Assembly: GCF_000143415.4 (NCBI RefSeq)
Contig: NW_003314312.1
Coordinates: forward strand, 1,033,580 to 1,097,579
Length of the DNA stretch: 64,000 bases
Direction of reading: 5' to 3'
DNA from: Selaginella moellendorffii
Taxonomy: Eukaryota; Streptophyta; Lycopodiopsida; Selaginellales; Selaginellaceae
This document shows positions 1 to 10,454 of the stretch, one piece after another. Position 1 is the stretch's first letter, and every line of letters begins with the position of its first letter. The position numbers and the translations under genes were made by a program. Below the pieces are notes generated by a model. That model did no database searches and was not told the DNA's origin. It saw nothing but the letters and a program-made list of their open reading frames with translations.

Positions 1-57
1 TTGATACAAAAATGAATATTTCTCATCAAGCTTTATCAAAAGATTAGGTTGACATGC

Positions 58-471
58 TCAAGGACTCCATGAGTTTTGAATAGCACTCGTTTTCAACATC
101 TTCTTAACGTTTGCAAGAAAAATCTTGATCTCTTTTGGTGACAAAAGACGAATAAAAATTTTAATTGGATGAGTATCCCCAATTGGAATAATATGACATT
201 TTGCAATCTTAGCCCTAGACAACAAGTCAAATTCAAAGAGATTGACACACTCCTTCATGAGCCAGTCAATTATTGCAACATAAAAACCATCTGAAGGATA
301 AAAAAAGGGAATAGAGGAACAACATGGAAATATAAGAGGAAGTAATAAAGTGACAAAAGTGATAAAAACAGAGTGACAGAAAGGAACAAAAGTAAGAGGA
401 ATGGAAAAAATATAAGAAATTATGAGATAAGGGGGAGAAACCTCAAACTTATACTTGTTTACCATCCACAA
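58..471 (-). mobile_element. Ty3/gypsy reverse transcriptase relic
   Basis: The minus-strand reading frame ends in text typical of the start of a Ty3/gypsy reverse transcriptase: an HIIPIGD block, then LLSPKEIKIFLANVKKML and an NSWSP ending (compare the family pattern SPxE...V.KML...I..S.SPW). The N-terminal two thirds is low-complexity and not recognisable. The same block occurs on the plus strand near 15.2 kb, so both are copies of one old family. The piece is isolated and its integrase counterpart nearby is on the other strand, so the element is broken and rearranged. No function is expected. Confidence 0.6.
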
Positions 472-479
472 TTAGATAG

Positions 480-690
480 TTTTGTGGAATGATTTATTCG
501 GACTTTGAAAGGGATGATTACGAAGTATATAAACTTTTTGCATTCGAATTAGAATGTTATTTGCCATCTTTTCAGTATGCATATATCATAAGGGTGTAGA
601 GTTCTATTGGTGCTTCACCATATAAACTTCTTTATGGTCATAATCCAATACTACCAATAGAGTTGGCTTTGTGATTGCCACAAGCTACTA
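480..690 (+). mobile_element. Ty3/gypsy integrase C-terminal relic
   Basis: Translated on the plus strand this stretch gives the tail of a retroviral-type integrase: a degraded VE.FIRTLKGMITKYI block and then SIGASPYKLLYGHNPILPIEL, which matches the common gypsy pattern of a G-SP-LLYG-P-LPIEL ending. Stop codons interrupt it. It lies on the opposite strand to the reverse transcriptase fragment just upstream, so the two are not one intact element. Confidence 0.6.
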
Positions 691-1124
691 ATATTAGGTC
701 AAAAATCAATATTTGACAAATATTTTTCCACTTGTCCTAGCAAATTTTGTTGAACATCTTAGCCACGTACAATTAAGATAATAATGACGCTACAACTCCC
801 ATCATCGTCCACCTATAATATACAAAGTGGATGACTTCATGTGAATCCATTTTCCCAATTTTACAGTATGTAGTTTGTCTAAAAGGCTCTTTGCTTAGTG
901 AAAAGGATTGTATTGGGTGTTGCAACAAGTTGAACCACAAATTTATGAAAGTCAACATAACATCTAATAAGCTGATCCTCCAGAAATTATGCACATATAA
1001 CAATTGAAACACTTTGTACAAAAGGATCAAGAACAACTAACATCACACCGATGCCTCCTCTTAATGTTTCTTTAGATTTTGGCTCATTAACGAGAGAATG
1101 TTGACAGTCTTCCATCATTCCAAG

Positions 1125-1335
1125 AGGAGGGGATGATATGAGATCCAAGTGTACAGCTACAATGCTATATATTAATATTAGCATAATGGGATTTTAATAA
1201 TTGTCGAGTTGGTTTCAATTTGGACCATATAATCTAGGGTTTTTGGGCTAATTGATATACACATTTCTGTATTCCATTTCCATATTCCATGCACTTATAA
1301 TACATTTTGAAATTTTAAGTTTATTTTTGAATAAA
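1125..1335 (+). mobile_element. LTR-like relic following the integrase fragment
   Basis: A purine-rich stretch (AAGAGGAGGGGATG, about 1119-1132) resembles a polypurine tract. It is followed by about 200 bp that matches 13465-13660 closely, sharing the TAATGG-ATTTTAAT block, the GGTTTCAAT...GGACCA block and the TTTTTGGGCT-ATTGATATACA block. A shared sequence directly after an integrase tail and a polypurine tract is most simply the 3' LTR of an old gypsy element. Ends and target-site duplications could not be defined. Confidence 0.5.
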
Positions 1336-1370
1336 ATTCTTTTGTGAATTTTTCTATATGTATAAAAATA

Positions 1371-1373
<3 letters not shown>

Positions 1374-1458
<85 letters not shown>
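1374..1458. repeat. (AT)n microsatellite
   Basis: An uninterrupted AT dinucleotide run of about 85 bp, seen directly. It can fold on itself and is likely to vary in length between individuals. Confidence 0.97.
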
Positions 1459-1460
<2 letters not shown>

Positions 1461-2520
1461 CTTTATATTATTTAAGAAATTATATTTGATGATTTTTTAG
1501 AAAACTTGATTGACTTAGTGATATAAATAATAGTTTTGCTAAAATATTCAGAAAAATATATTTAAAGTTATAAATTCTATCACAAAATTATTTTTAGATT
1601 TTTCTCATAAAAGATAAAGTGTACAATTTTAAATTTTAATGTATAATAATTTTTTAAACTGAATCTGTAAATGTACATAAATCTATAGTTTTGGTAATAT
1701 GCATTTTTTTATAAACTTCTGAGAATTATATTTGTTATCTATTTTGTAATAATTTTACCATAGCTAGTAGTAGTGAATATACACTTTAATAAATATAGAG
1801 ATAGTAAATATGTGATAGCCAACTAAACAATAAGAATTTAATATTATTTATAAATAAATAAAACTTATATTTGGACCACTATTGTACATTTAATACCATT
1901 ATTTTTATCTTATATAAAATATATATAATTTGTTTTAACTTTATTTAAAGGATAATAAGCTATACACACTATATTATATAAATTATTTATATTTTTTGAA
2001 TATTACTTTTTTAATTCAAAACTCTTAAAACCATTAATATTTTATTTTAAGTCATAATATGTGTTTGCTTATTTTTTGGATAAATAGTAAACTTTTATAA
2101 AAATAATTAAATATTTTTTATATGATTTCAAATTTAAAGAAAAAATTAACGAATTTTAGTATTTTTTTCAAGTGAGGAGAAGAACATTCTGAAATTATTT
2201 TATTTTTTAATATTAAACTATACACTTAGTTTTACACAAAACTCATTCATATATTTAGAAGTAATTTTAAAAATACATTTTTTAATAAATATTTTCTTTA
2301 TTAATTTATTACATATTTAGTGATAAGAAATTACGTTAGACCACTAGTTCAACTCTTGAATTTACTTTCATACAAAATTAATTTAAACGAATCTTGACAC
2401 CGAAAATGAATATTCGTACCTTTCTGTTTGGGTGTTGGGAATCGAACCAATAATAGAGCGTGGTAGAGTGTGGCGTGGTGCTTTTCTACGGCTGCCAGCT
2501 TGCCACCTGTCGCCATCCCC
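1459..2520. other. AT-rich non-coding stretch
   Basis: Very AT-rich, with stops in all frames. I see no gene, RNA or clear repeat boundary. Composition changes sharply near 2.4-2.5 kb, where the gene island begins. Confidence 0.7.
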
Positions 2521-2789
2521 TTGTAACTAAACAACGCCGCCGGCGGGAACAGTCCGTCGCGCTCCCAACTTTAAAATGGCCGTCCCCTGTTCTTCGCTAT
2601 TTTAGGGTTTATCGTGAGCTTTGCGGGAAGTTTTAGCGCACGGATTTCGTCACGAGCGCGCGCCTGAGAAGTAGCGCCTGGCATTGTGATCGCTGCATTC
2701 TTGTGGGGATCCTTCTGCTTCTTGCTCCAATCTTGCGTCGCTCCAAGAAAGGCCTCTTCTTTGTTCTCTTCTTCTTTCGAGTGCGAGCT

Positions 2790-3449
2790 ATGGCGTCTCC
2801 AGCGGATGCCAAGCGCACAGGCAAGGTCAAGTGGTTCAATGTCACCAAGGGATTCGGCTTCATCACGCCCGACGATGGAAGCGAGGAGCTCTTCGTCCAC
2901 CAATCGGCGATCTTCGCCGAGGGCTTCCGGTCGCTGCGCGAGGGTGAGATCGTGGAGTTCAGCGTAGAGCAAGGCGAGGATCAGCGCATGCGAGCGGCGG
3001 ATGTCACGGGCCCTGACGGCAGCCACGTCCAGGGAGCTCCATCCAGCTTTGGATCTCGCGGAGGAGGAGGAGGAGGAGGCCGCGGCGGTGTTGGCGGCGG
3101 CGGACCTCCACGCGGCGGTCCTCGTGGCGGAGGCCGCGCTGCTGGCTATGGTGGTGGCGGCGGCTATGGCGGCGGAGGCGGAGGAGGATACTCGAGAGGT
3201 CGTGGCCGCGCTGGTGGAGGAGATAATCCCATCGTCTGCTACAATTGCAATGAAGCTGGGCACGTCTCGCGGGATTGCAAGTACCAGCAGGAAGGGGGCG
3301 GGGGCGGCGGCGGCGGCGGCGGCGGCAGGGGTCCTCCATCTGGGCGCCGCGGCGGCGGCGCTGGCGGCGGCAGCGGTGGAGGAGGTCGCGGATGCTTCAC
3401 CTGTGGCGCACAGGGACACATCTCACGGGACTGCCCCAGCAATTACTGA
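2790..3449 (+). CDS. Cold-shock domain protein with glycine-rich region and two CCHC zinc knuckles
   Basis: A single-exon gene of 219 residues. It encodes a plant cold-shock/glycine-rich RNA-binding protein of the GRP2/CSP type, which binds single-stranded nucleic acid and acts as an RNA chaperone. Seen directly: a cold-shock domain at about residues 9-75 with GKVKWFN, KGFGFI (RNP1) and LFVHQS (RNP2). A long Gly/Arg region follows, then two CCHC knuckles ([14 protein letters not shown] and [14 protein letters not shown]), the second almost at the C-terminus. Plant homologues have two to seven knuckles, so this is the short form. I chose the ATG at 2790 because the upstream in-frame extension is not family-like. 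A telo-box-like TTTAGGGTTT lies at 2601-2610. The GGN repeats create several spurious long frames on both strands. Confidence 0.93.
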   Translation: MASPADAKRTGKVKWFNVTKGFGFITPDDGSEELFVHQSAIFAEGFRSLREGEIVEFSVEQGEDQRMRAADVTGPDGSHVQGAPSSFGSRGGGGGGGRGGVGGGGPPRGGPRGGGRAAGYGGGGGYGGGGGGGYSRGRGRAGGGDNPIVCYNCNEAGHVSRDCKYQQEGGGGGGGGGGGRGPPSGRRGGGAGGGSGGGGRGCFTCGAQGHISRDCPSNY

Positions 3450-4520
3450 ACGAACGCCTCCATTCTCGTGGTTTGTTCTCTCCTTTTCATCTCTCTCATC
3501 GTTTTGTGCCCTTCTCAGCTAGATCTCTCTCCCGGGAGAGAAGACGCAAGCTTTCCCTTCTGGGATTGATCGATCGATTTCTCCCTCTTTCCTCTCCTTT
3601 CTCTTTCGACACGATCCAGCATCCAGCAAGCCGAAGAAGAAGGCTCCGTCCTATCGATCGTCCGTGAGCTTGGAAAAAAGAATTTCTCAAAAACATTATC
3701 TCAATGGAATCGACAATCCTCCTCTCCTCCCCAGTCCATCCCCATTTTTGTGATGAACAACGAAGACCCAAAAAATGGTCCAACGACCCAAAAGATTGGA
3801 TTGGATTGGACGGACTCTCGTTTTCTATAATATCTGTGTTGCTTGTGGCTCTGGAGTTTCCTTGGCTGCGAATTCTCTCGCGAAATGGACGGCTGGATGC
3901 GACCATTGACCCTAATCCAATCGCTCCTTTATAAATGTTACAAGGTATAGGTGGACCAATGACCAGGCGAAAAGAAGTTTGCCACCGCGAAAAACAAACA
4001 AACGCTTCCCTCATCCCCAGGAGCCCTAGAATCGAAATCCAGTGGCACCGATCTCTCCAAGTTGGCGGACGAATCTCGCGAAAACCCCCAAAAACACTTG
4101 AAATTTTGGAACTAATGTGGCGCCAAACTAACAAGCCACCACACACACTTGGGCTGACTTTGGCGGAGGGTACAAAATTACTTGCCACCCGTCCTAGACC
4201 GGTTAAACTAACAAAATATCTCGGGTAAAAGGTGCGCGCGCGCATTTTCGTTGTCACCTCACCACCTAACAAAGGGAGGATAATATTCGTTTGACCCCTA
4301 AGAGAAAAATGCTGCGAGGTTTCGTGTTTGAAATGAATTGCTAGATGCCGATGGAATCAATCAAACTCCACTGTAACTTACACACGTGAAAATCTCGTGT
4401 GCGAGAGATTTTTTTATAGTAAGTTAAGTTAAGCTGCGCGGTAATAACTCTAAGGATCCGGATTTGTTAGCGCAAATCTTACCGTTTTTCCAAGAAAAAC
4501 TACGGGGGAATATTCACAGC
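3450..4520. other. 3' UTR of the cold-shock gene and intergenic DNA
   Basis: The first 200 bp is pyrimidine-rich and probably 3' UTR. The rest holds no gene I can support. A G-box-type CACGTG lies at 4383-4388. A minus-strand frame open across 3496-4272 is discussed under rejected items. Confidence 0.6.
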
Positions 4521-4527
4521 AGCATCG

Positions 4528-4534
4528 TATAAAT
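4528..4534 (+). promoter_or_regulatory. TATA-like box upstream of the histidine kinase
   Basis: TATAAAT about 310 bp before the kinase start codon, followed within 15 bp by a telo-box-like TTAGGGTTTA (4541-4550). The long distance to the ATG would imply a leader of about 280 nt. This is a candidate from sequence only. Confidence 0.35.
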
Positions 4535-4767
4535 GCGGTGTTAGGGTTTATGCTCCAAACGCTGATGCTTATCGAGTCGAGGCAAGAAAGAGGGAGAGAT
4601 TGCTGCTGCTCCCCCGCAAGAATCCCCAATCTTGAGCGAATTCTAGCGCGGCACCAGGGTTTTGAGGGGGATTGAAGATGAGAAGCGGCTGTGTGGCAGG
4701 CCGCGCTCCAGGGTTTCGTCTTGCAGGGCCTTGGCGATCGTCCTCACCAGAGAGAGGAGAGGAATCC

Positions 4768-4815
4768 ATGGAGGTAATCTCCATTCTTAGTCCTAGCCGA
4801 CCGGATTATCCATAG
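4768..4815 (+). promoter_or_regulatory. Upstream ORF in the histidine kinase leader
   Basis: An ATG in a CCATGG context opens a 15-codon reading frame that ends 26 nt before the kinase start codon at 4842. If the leader starts near the TATA-like box, ribosomes would meet this uORF first and it could lower kinase translation. A GTAATC right after its second codon could also be a splice donor, which would remove it. Confidence 0.35.
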
Positions 4816-4841
4816 CGCCATAGCTTTGGAGGGATTTAGGA

Positions 4842-7297
4842 ATGTGCAAGGACGACATGGATGATGACGGCACAGGTTCACGGAAGAAGCCGGAGCTTGG
4901 AGCATTTCTGAGGAAGAAATCTAGCAAGGCGGAGAGTGGTGCCAGAAATCGGAGCCCTCGCTCAGGGGATTCATCAGATGAGGATTGGCTGCGCCATCCA
5001 CTGCTGCCACCGCAGCTCAAGAGAAGCTTTGGGGGCAGCTATCTCTGCGACAATTTGAAGGATTTTAGCTGGAGGAGGCAAAAATGGCAGGTTCTTAGCG
5101 TCTGTGGATCCCTGGCAGTGCTGTTCTTCCTGGCTCTTGTGCTGGAGACTCTCAAGGACAGTGCCAACTTCTCGATGGCACGGGCCCTTTCGTGGCTCCT
5201 TTGCGTTCTTCTCTCGCTGCTGCTGCTCTACTTTCTCTGCTGCGATTACGATGGAAGCAGGATTGTGTGTCAGGCACTCTTTCCTCTCGTCATTCTCTTG
5301 GCCTGCGCTGCGTGGTACGTGCCCAAGGTGATGTGCGCTGTGAGAGAGGATTCAGCTCGTTGCAAGCTTGTGGATCCTCTGCCTGTGTTTCTTGTGAGCA
5401 GTCTTCCTCTTTTGCTTCTGAGCGCTCCCGTCATGGCTCTGCGCGTTGCGTGCGCTTTGGCCGGTTTGATCCTTTTGGTCATTCTTTCTTTCGCTGTTTA
5501 CTCCTCGAGAGATTTGGAGTTCATCTCTAGTGCTCCCTGGGTTTTGTCTCCGTTCGTCTTCCTGTCGAGCGTGCTGGTGAGCTACCATGGATGGCGGTCA
5601 GAGAAAGAACTCTTTGCTTTGGCTTGCTCTCTCAAGAAGGCTCTGTCATGTTCGCGGCTTAACACGCGCGAGGTACAGGCGGAGCTGAGAAATGTGAAAA
5701 AGGATAGCTCGGAGAGGATTGCGAAGATGAGGCAGTTCATCAGCTACATCTTTCATGAAATTCGAGGTACGCTCCCTCAGAGTTTTGCTGCTTCGACTCA
5801 TTGAAAATGTGTGCATGCAGTTCCATTTAACGCTGTAGTCCTGGGAATTGGCCACCTTTTGGCAACCAACGTGTCAGAAGAGCAGCAAGAGGTTCTAAAT
5901 ATGATGGATTCATCGTCCTCGTCTATGATCCGGATCCTCAACGATGTTCTTGACATGGGTATGTTTTCTATTTACCTGAGCAGTGCTCACTTGTCGGTTT
6001 TTTGCAGGGAAGATAGAGTCCGGCAAATTGCAGCTTGAAAAACAGCCGTTTAATCTGGCAGAGCTTGTCAGCTCGTTGATATGGGCTTTCAAAGACACGT
6101 TAGAATCAAAGGGCCTCGAGTTTTCTCTTTGCGTGGATGACTGTACAAAGGAGTTCCTTTCCACGCACGACCTTGTTGGTGACAAGCACAGGATTAGACA
6201 GGTGAGAATTTCGTTGCCAGTTGATGCTCGCGTGGCTCACTTCACTGCACTGCTTAGGTGTTGGCCAACTATCTGTCGAATGCTACAAAGTTCACTCCCC
6301 GCGGTGGTAGAGTGAAGCTTCACGTTGTCTGGAACAGAACAAAACAGGACGGCTCTGGGGATGTACCCGCTGACTCCCCCGCTTCTCATGCCAAGCAAGA
6401 ACTCTCGGAACTAAGCAAGAAACGGTGCGTTGCAAGCGTGACGGTTTCAGTAGAGGACACAGGTATCGGGATCAGCAAAGAAGATCAAGTGAGGTTATTC
6501 GAGCCGTATATACAAGTTCATACCGGATCCACGCAATCCCAAGGTGGTACGGGCCTTGGCCTGTCCTTCGCAAAGAGGTACTACGGTTTCTTTCCCTTCA
6601 TTGTTTTGCGTATACTCAGTAAACTTTGCAGGATTGTGGAACTCGCAGGAGGAAAGATTGGCGTGTTCTCGGACACGGGCAGAGGCAGTGTTTTCTCCTT
6701 CACAATCCCGTTCGAAGTTGCCGGCACGGTTTCAATCGAGGGAAAGGCAGCCGAGGAAGTGCTGGTGAATCCATTCGACCTTCCGGAGGAGAGCCGCGTG
6801 GAAACCGGCGTCGTGGCGGCGAGCGGTGGTTTGTCGAGCTCCCAGCAGCCACCACGGCCGACTCCAAAGGTTTTGATCGTGGAGGACAACCAGGTGAACA
6901 GGCGGATACTGAAAAAGCTCCTCGCCAGCTTCAACATCGAGAGCGATGCCGCGGAGGACGGGCTCCAGGCGGTGGATATGTGCCGCAGCGGTGCGCAGTA
7001 CGACATGATACTGATTGACAAGGAGATGCCTGTGATGGACGGGCACGAGGTACGAGCTCTCGACTGCAATGTCAACGCGATGGAATCTCACGCTGTTTGG
7101 GTGGTGTGCTGTTGCTCCAGGCTACGCGAGAGATACGCGCGATGGGTGTCAAGACAACGATCGTCGGGCTCACGGGAAATGCTCTCGACAGCGATCGCAA
7201 CCAGTTTCTTGCGGCCGGGGTGAACGATTTCTTCACGAAACCGTTGTCGCGGCACCAGTTGCTGAGGCTCTTGGAGGCTCACGGACTAGTCCGCTGA
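4842..7297 (+). CDS. Membrane-bound hybrid histidine kinase
   Basis: Six exons: 4842-5766, 5821-5958, 6008-6201, 6258-6577, 6632-7049 and 7121-7297, giving 723 residues. All introns are GT-AG, about 50-70 nt, and every junction keeps frame. Domains: a charged N-terminus (1-75), about six hydrophobic segments (80-265), a short coiled stretch, then the H box FHEIRVPFNA with the phospho-acceptor His near residue 305. The ATPase domain follows with N box NYLSNATKF, G1 DTGIGI and G2 GGTGLGLSFAKR. The receiver has acidic residues in LIVEDN, phospho-acceptor Asp near 655 in LIDKEMPVMDG, and the invariant Lys in FTKPL. Phosphate should pass His to Asp and on to an HPt protein. There is no CHASE, GAF or ethylene-binding domain, so the signal sensed is unknown. 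It is not a close AHK2-4 or ETR1 match. Confidence 0.9.
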
Positions 7298-7590
7298 TTG
7301 TGACGAAACGAGACGACACGATCGACGTGAGAGCAAGGGAGACGGAGAAAAAGAGGAGATCTAGAGGTACTGTTCTTGGTCTCTCTCGTTTTTTTCTTCT
7401 TCTCCCATTCTTTGCGTGGTTGGATCCATCCTTTCAGGATTCTTGGGTGCTTTGTATTATAGACCGATTCATTGGAGAAAACAAAGTATAGGCGATTTGT
7501 AGAAAAAGTCCTTGCAAGAAAAGGAAAAGGTCCCTAAATAACTTGCCAAATATTTAGGGTTCTAAGTCAGGAGGAAAGGAGGAAAGGAGG

Positions 7591-8308
7591 ATGTTTCTAG
7601 TGGATTGGTTCTATGGCGTCTTAGCGAGCCTAGGGCTGTGGCAGAAGGAGGGCAAGATCTTGTTCCTAGGGCTCGACAACGCCGGCAAGACGACGCTGCT
7701 ACACATGCTCAAGGACGAGGTAAGCGAATTTCTTGGAATTTCCTCCTCTAGGTCATGGATCTGGGGATTGCGCCTGCGCAGAGACTCGTCCAGCACCAGC
7801 CGACGCAGTACCCGACCTCGGAGGAGCTGAGCATCGGCAAGATCAAGTTCAAAGCGTTTGATTTGGGAGGTCACCAGATCGCTCGTCGCGTCTGGAAGGA
7901 CTACTACGCCAAGGTTTGTGGGAAATCTTCTGTGTTCTTGGGTGAAAACTATAGCACTAATTGTTTCTCTTTTTTTTTTTTTGGCTATACAAGGTTGATG
8001 GCATCGTCTACTTAGTGGACGACGCTGACAAGGAGAGATTTCCCGAGGCAAAGAAGGAGCTGGACGCTCTCCTCGCGGACGATTCTCTCTCCCAGGTCCC
8101 GTTCCTGGTCCTGGGAAACAAGATCGACATTCCTTACGCAGCGTCCGAGGAGGAGCTCCGCTGGTTCTTGGGTCTAAGCCACACCACTGGCAAAGGCAAG
8201 GCGGACCTCAGCAGTAACGTCCGCCCCATCGAGGTCTTCATGTGTAGCATCGTCCGGAAGATGGGTTATGGCGAAGGCTTCAGGTGGCTGTCTCAGTACA
8301 TCAAGTGA
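7591..8308 (+). CDS. SAR1: SAR1 small GTPase (COPII coat)
   Basis: Three exons, 7591-7719, 7782-7913 and 7994-8308, give 191 residues against about 193 in other plants. SAR1 recruits the COPII coat to the endoplasmic reticulum for export to the Golgi. Seen directly: the N-terminal amphipathic segment [18 protein letters not shown]-loop GLDNAGKTT, switch 2 DLGGHQ, NKID for guanine recognition, and the conserved end [14 protein letters not shown]. It is an ARF-family protein without an N-myristoylation Gly, as expected for SAR1. A telo-box-like TTTAGGGTT sits 30 bp before the ATG, and the leader contains repeated GGAGGAAA. The second intron ends in a long T tract. Identification is near certain. 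Confidence 0.97.
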
Positions 8309-9190
8309 GAGCTGCCTGGTTTGTAAGTCTCGATCGCTCGACTTTATACATTTGATCTCATCTTCCTCTTTATCGTTTTTGGTTCCTCGCTTTCCATTCA
8401 CTGCTAACTTTGGTCATTCTCTTTCGCATTGTGTGCACTGGCTGGCTCTGTCCTAAAGTGGCTCTATTCTGGAAGATTGTTTTTTCAGGACAGGGCACGC
8501 ATAGACATCGGGACAAATGGCGACCGTCTTCGATTGAAGAGGTTTGTGATTTCTTTTTATAACTTCGCTTTGTTTTCTTGAAGTTGAGAGTAGAAGAGAC
8601 AGGGGTCTTGTCTTAAAGAGTTAAAAATCAAGCTCGGCTGTCAACTGGTTGGTAGCGGCTGGCTTTGTTTGAACAGACTGCGATCGCTTGAGATTTGTCA
8701 ACTGGTTGGTAGCGGCTGGCTTTGTTTGAACAGACTGCGATCGCTTGAGATTTGATGACCAGCATGACGCAACGGAATGTGATTGACAATCTGGCAAGCT
8801 TGCGACCAGGTAAATTTAGTGCTCCAAGCTTTTGCTTTTCTAAAAGTTTTTCGTTGCAGCAGCTCAGTAAGAGTCACGACTGCCAGAGAGAGAGAGAGAG
8901 AGAGCAGCCCAGAAGAGCTTCGCAAATACACTACGTGGGTGAGGCATTTATGCATTGAAGTGAAGCTTCGCTTCTCTAACTCGGCTGCTTGCGTCAGATA
9001 CATGATTGGAGAGAACTGTCGACATTGATTGAGCAAGGCGTGGTCTTTAGATCAACTTACAAATGTGTACAGAAGCCAAGCATTATTGTTTCAACAAGCA
9101 GCACCAGAAACTATACTAGCAAGAAGCACTCGGAGAAGAGACTTTACGAGAAGCCAGGGGCCAGAGAGGCACGAGCAGAGCAGTGACGGG
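8309..9190. other. Intergenic region between SAR1 and the GASA gene
   Basis: SAR1 3' UTR followed by non-coding DNA. It holds a 57-bp tandem duplication (8641-8754) and a (GA)n run near 8886-8904. No further gene is supported. Confidence 0.6.
8641..8754. repeat. 57-bp exact tandem duplication
   Basis: The unit starting TCAACTGGTTGG at 8641-8697 is repeated without change at 8698-8754. The exact match points to a recent duplication. The unit contains CGATCG but no coding potential. Confidence 0.95.
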
Positions 9191-9191
9191 C

Positions 9192-9748
9192 TCACGGGCA
9201 CTTGTGTCCGCCTCTCGAGTTCTTCATCTCGTTGTAGCAGGCGCAGACCTCTCGGTTCCCAGCAGTTCCCGGTGGCACGCATTGGCATTTCCCGCAGCAG
9301 ATGTTACAGTACTTGAGGCAGCGCTTGTGAAGGCCCGCCTTGGAGCAGCGGTAGTCGCAGGCAGCCGCGCAATCTATAAGAACAGAGGGGGTTGGATACA
9401 TCAAAACTCTGGACACAATGAGAAGAAGAGGAGGAGTTCAACGTCTTCTCACTTAGATATGGAGACCTGTTCTTGGAGCCGACCAAAGCACCTTGCTTCT
9501 GCAAGACAAGTCACACAGAAAACTTTCAAGCCTCGCGACGAGAGATGGAATGGAGATGAGAGAGCATCCAACCTCGGTTTGCTCCAGTTGCTCGGTAGCA
9601 CCAGCAGCAGCAATCTAGAATCAAACGAAGACACAGAGTTACAAGCTTGGTCGGGAAATCGCAAAAGTAAGAACAACGAAGGAACCACCTCGAGGCAAAC
9701 GAGCGTCGCGATGAAGATAGCGAGGAGCAGCATTTGATACTTGGCCAT
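9192..9748 (-). CDS. GASA/snakin cysteine-rich secreted peptide
   Basis: Minus-strand gene for a gibberellin-stimulated GASA/snakin family peptide (secreted, growth- or defence-related). The last exon carries all twelve cysteines in family order, including [24 protein letters not shown] and the invariant ending KCP. The first exon, 9689-9748, encodes a signal peptide beginning [20 protein letters not shown]. Exon 2 is 9573-9614. Two frame-consistent models exist for the linker. With exon 3 at 9467-9498 and exon 4 at 9192-9408 the product is 116 residues. With exon 3 at 9492-9498 and exon 4 at 9192-9373 it is 96 residues. Both fit the family length of about 90-110. The mature domain is secure; the linker is not. 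Confidence 0.88.
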
Positions 9749-9844
9749 CGCCCAAGAGCTTTCAAGGATATTGGGAAAGAGAGACGAAGAAGACGAAGAG
9801 AGACGTTCGTGTTGTGCTTCGAATTTGAGCTCCCCCCCCCCACA

Positions 9845-9852
9845 ATATATAC
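9845..9852 (-). promoter_or_regulatory. TATA-like box of the GASA gene
   Basis: Read on the minus strand this is a TATATATT motif about 97 bp before the GASA start codon, a normal plant spacing. A poly-C/poly-G tract lies between it and the start. Confidence 0.4.
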
Positions 9853-10454
9853 CTGTTTTTTGGCGCATACACACCACCACATACCATTACAGCTGTACAA
9901 TACAGTCTCGGAGATGGTATCGGGTACGTACATGTATGCCAATGCAAGCTGGCCAGGATCCGCTCCTTCGCAGGACCTTCGATTAGCAAACATCGAGGGT
10001 TCGACTCCCGCCACCTCCGCGATAATCCACGCCCTAAAAGTTTGTTGATCGAATCAAACAAGGGCGTGGCGTGCTCGAAAGAAAATGTAAGTGGCTTGGG
10101 GTGTGTGCACGGCCAAGATATTCCGATTCGATCCGGTGCCAGCTTTTTTTTTTTCCCGGGCTCCTTTTAACTTTGACAAAGCGCGCGAAAGTGCTGTCCG
10201 TACGGTGCGATGATGGGTGTTCTGTTTCTTGCCAGCCTGCCGCGACGGCAAGCTCGACTCGTGTCACGGGCCATGGCCGGTGACCTAATTTCTCCGACCT
10301 AATTCTCAAACTCTGGCCTAAACGTAAGTATTGACTGAGTCGCTCCGTCTCCCAATGTGCCAAGAACTCTCTCGTTTCTCGGTACGTAACTCTTTCATGG
10401 GTCGTACAAAAGGCGCCTGGAAGAAACCTGAGCTCGAGAAATTGTTTAGAAAAG
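9853..10454. other. Divergent intergenic region (GASA / pectate lyase)
   Basis: Promoter region shared by two diverging genes. It contains a tRNA T-arm-like sequence (GGGTTCGACTCCC, 9997-10009) without a convincing cloverleaf, and a short poly-T run near 10145. No other feature is supported. Confidence 0.5.

Noticed and set aside
2434-2485. Possible tRNA (GGGAATCGAACC followed by GTGGTAGAG)
   Set aside because: The T-arm-like part is on the minus strand while the D-arm-like part is on the plus strand, so they cannot belong to one tRNA.
2571-3667. Several long open frames overlapping the cold-shock gene on both strands
   Set aside because: They are by-products of GGN repeats, giving poly-Ala, poly-Arg or poly-Pro runs. 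Only the plus frame from 2790 has cold-shock and CCHC motifs.
3496-4272. Minus-strand open frame of about 258 codons behind the cold-shock gene
   Set aside because: It starts at a non-ATG codon, shows no domain or family signal, and overlaps the probable 3' UTR of the cold-shock gene.
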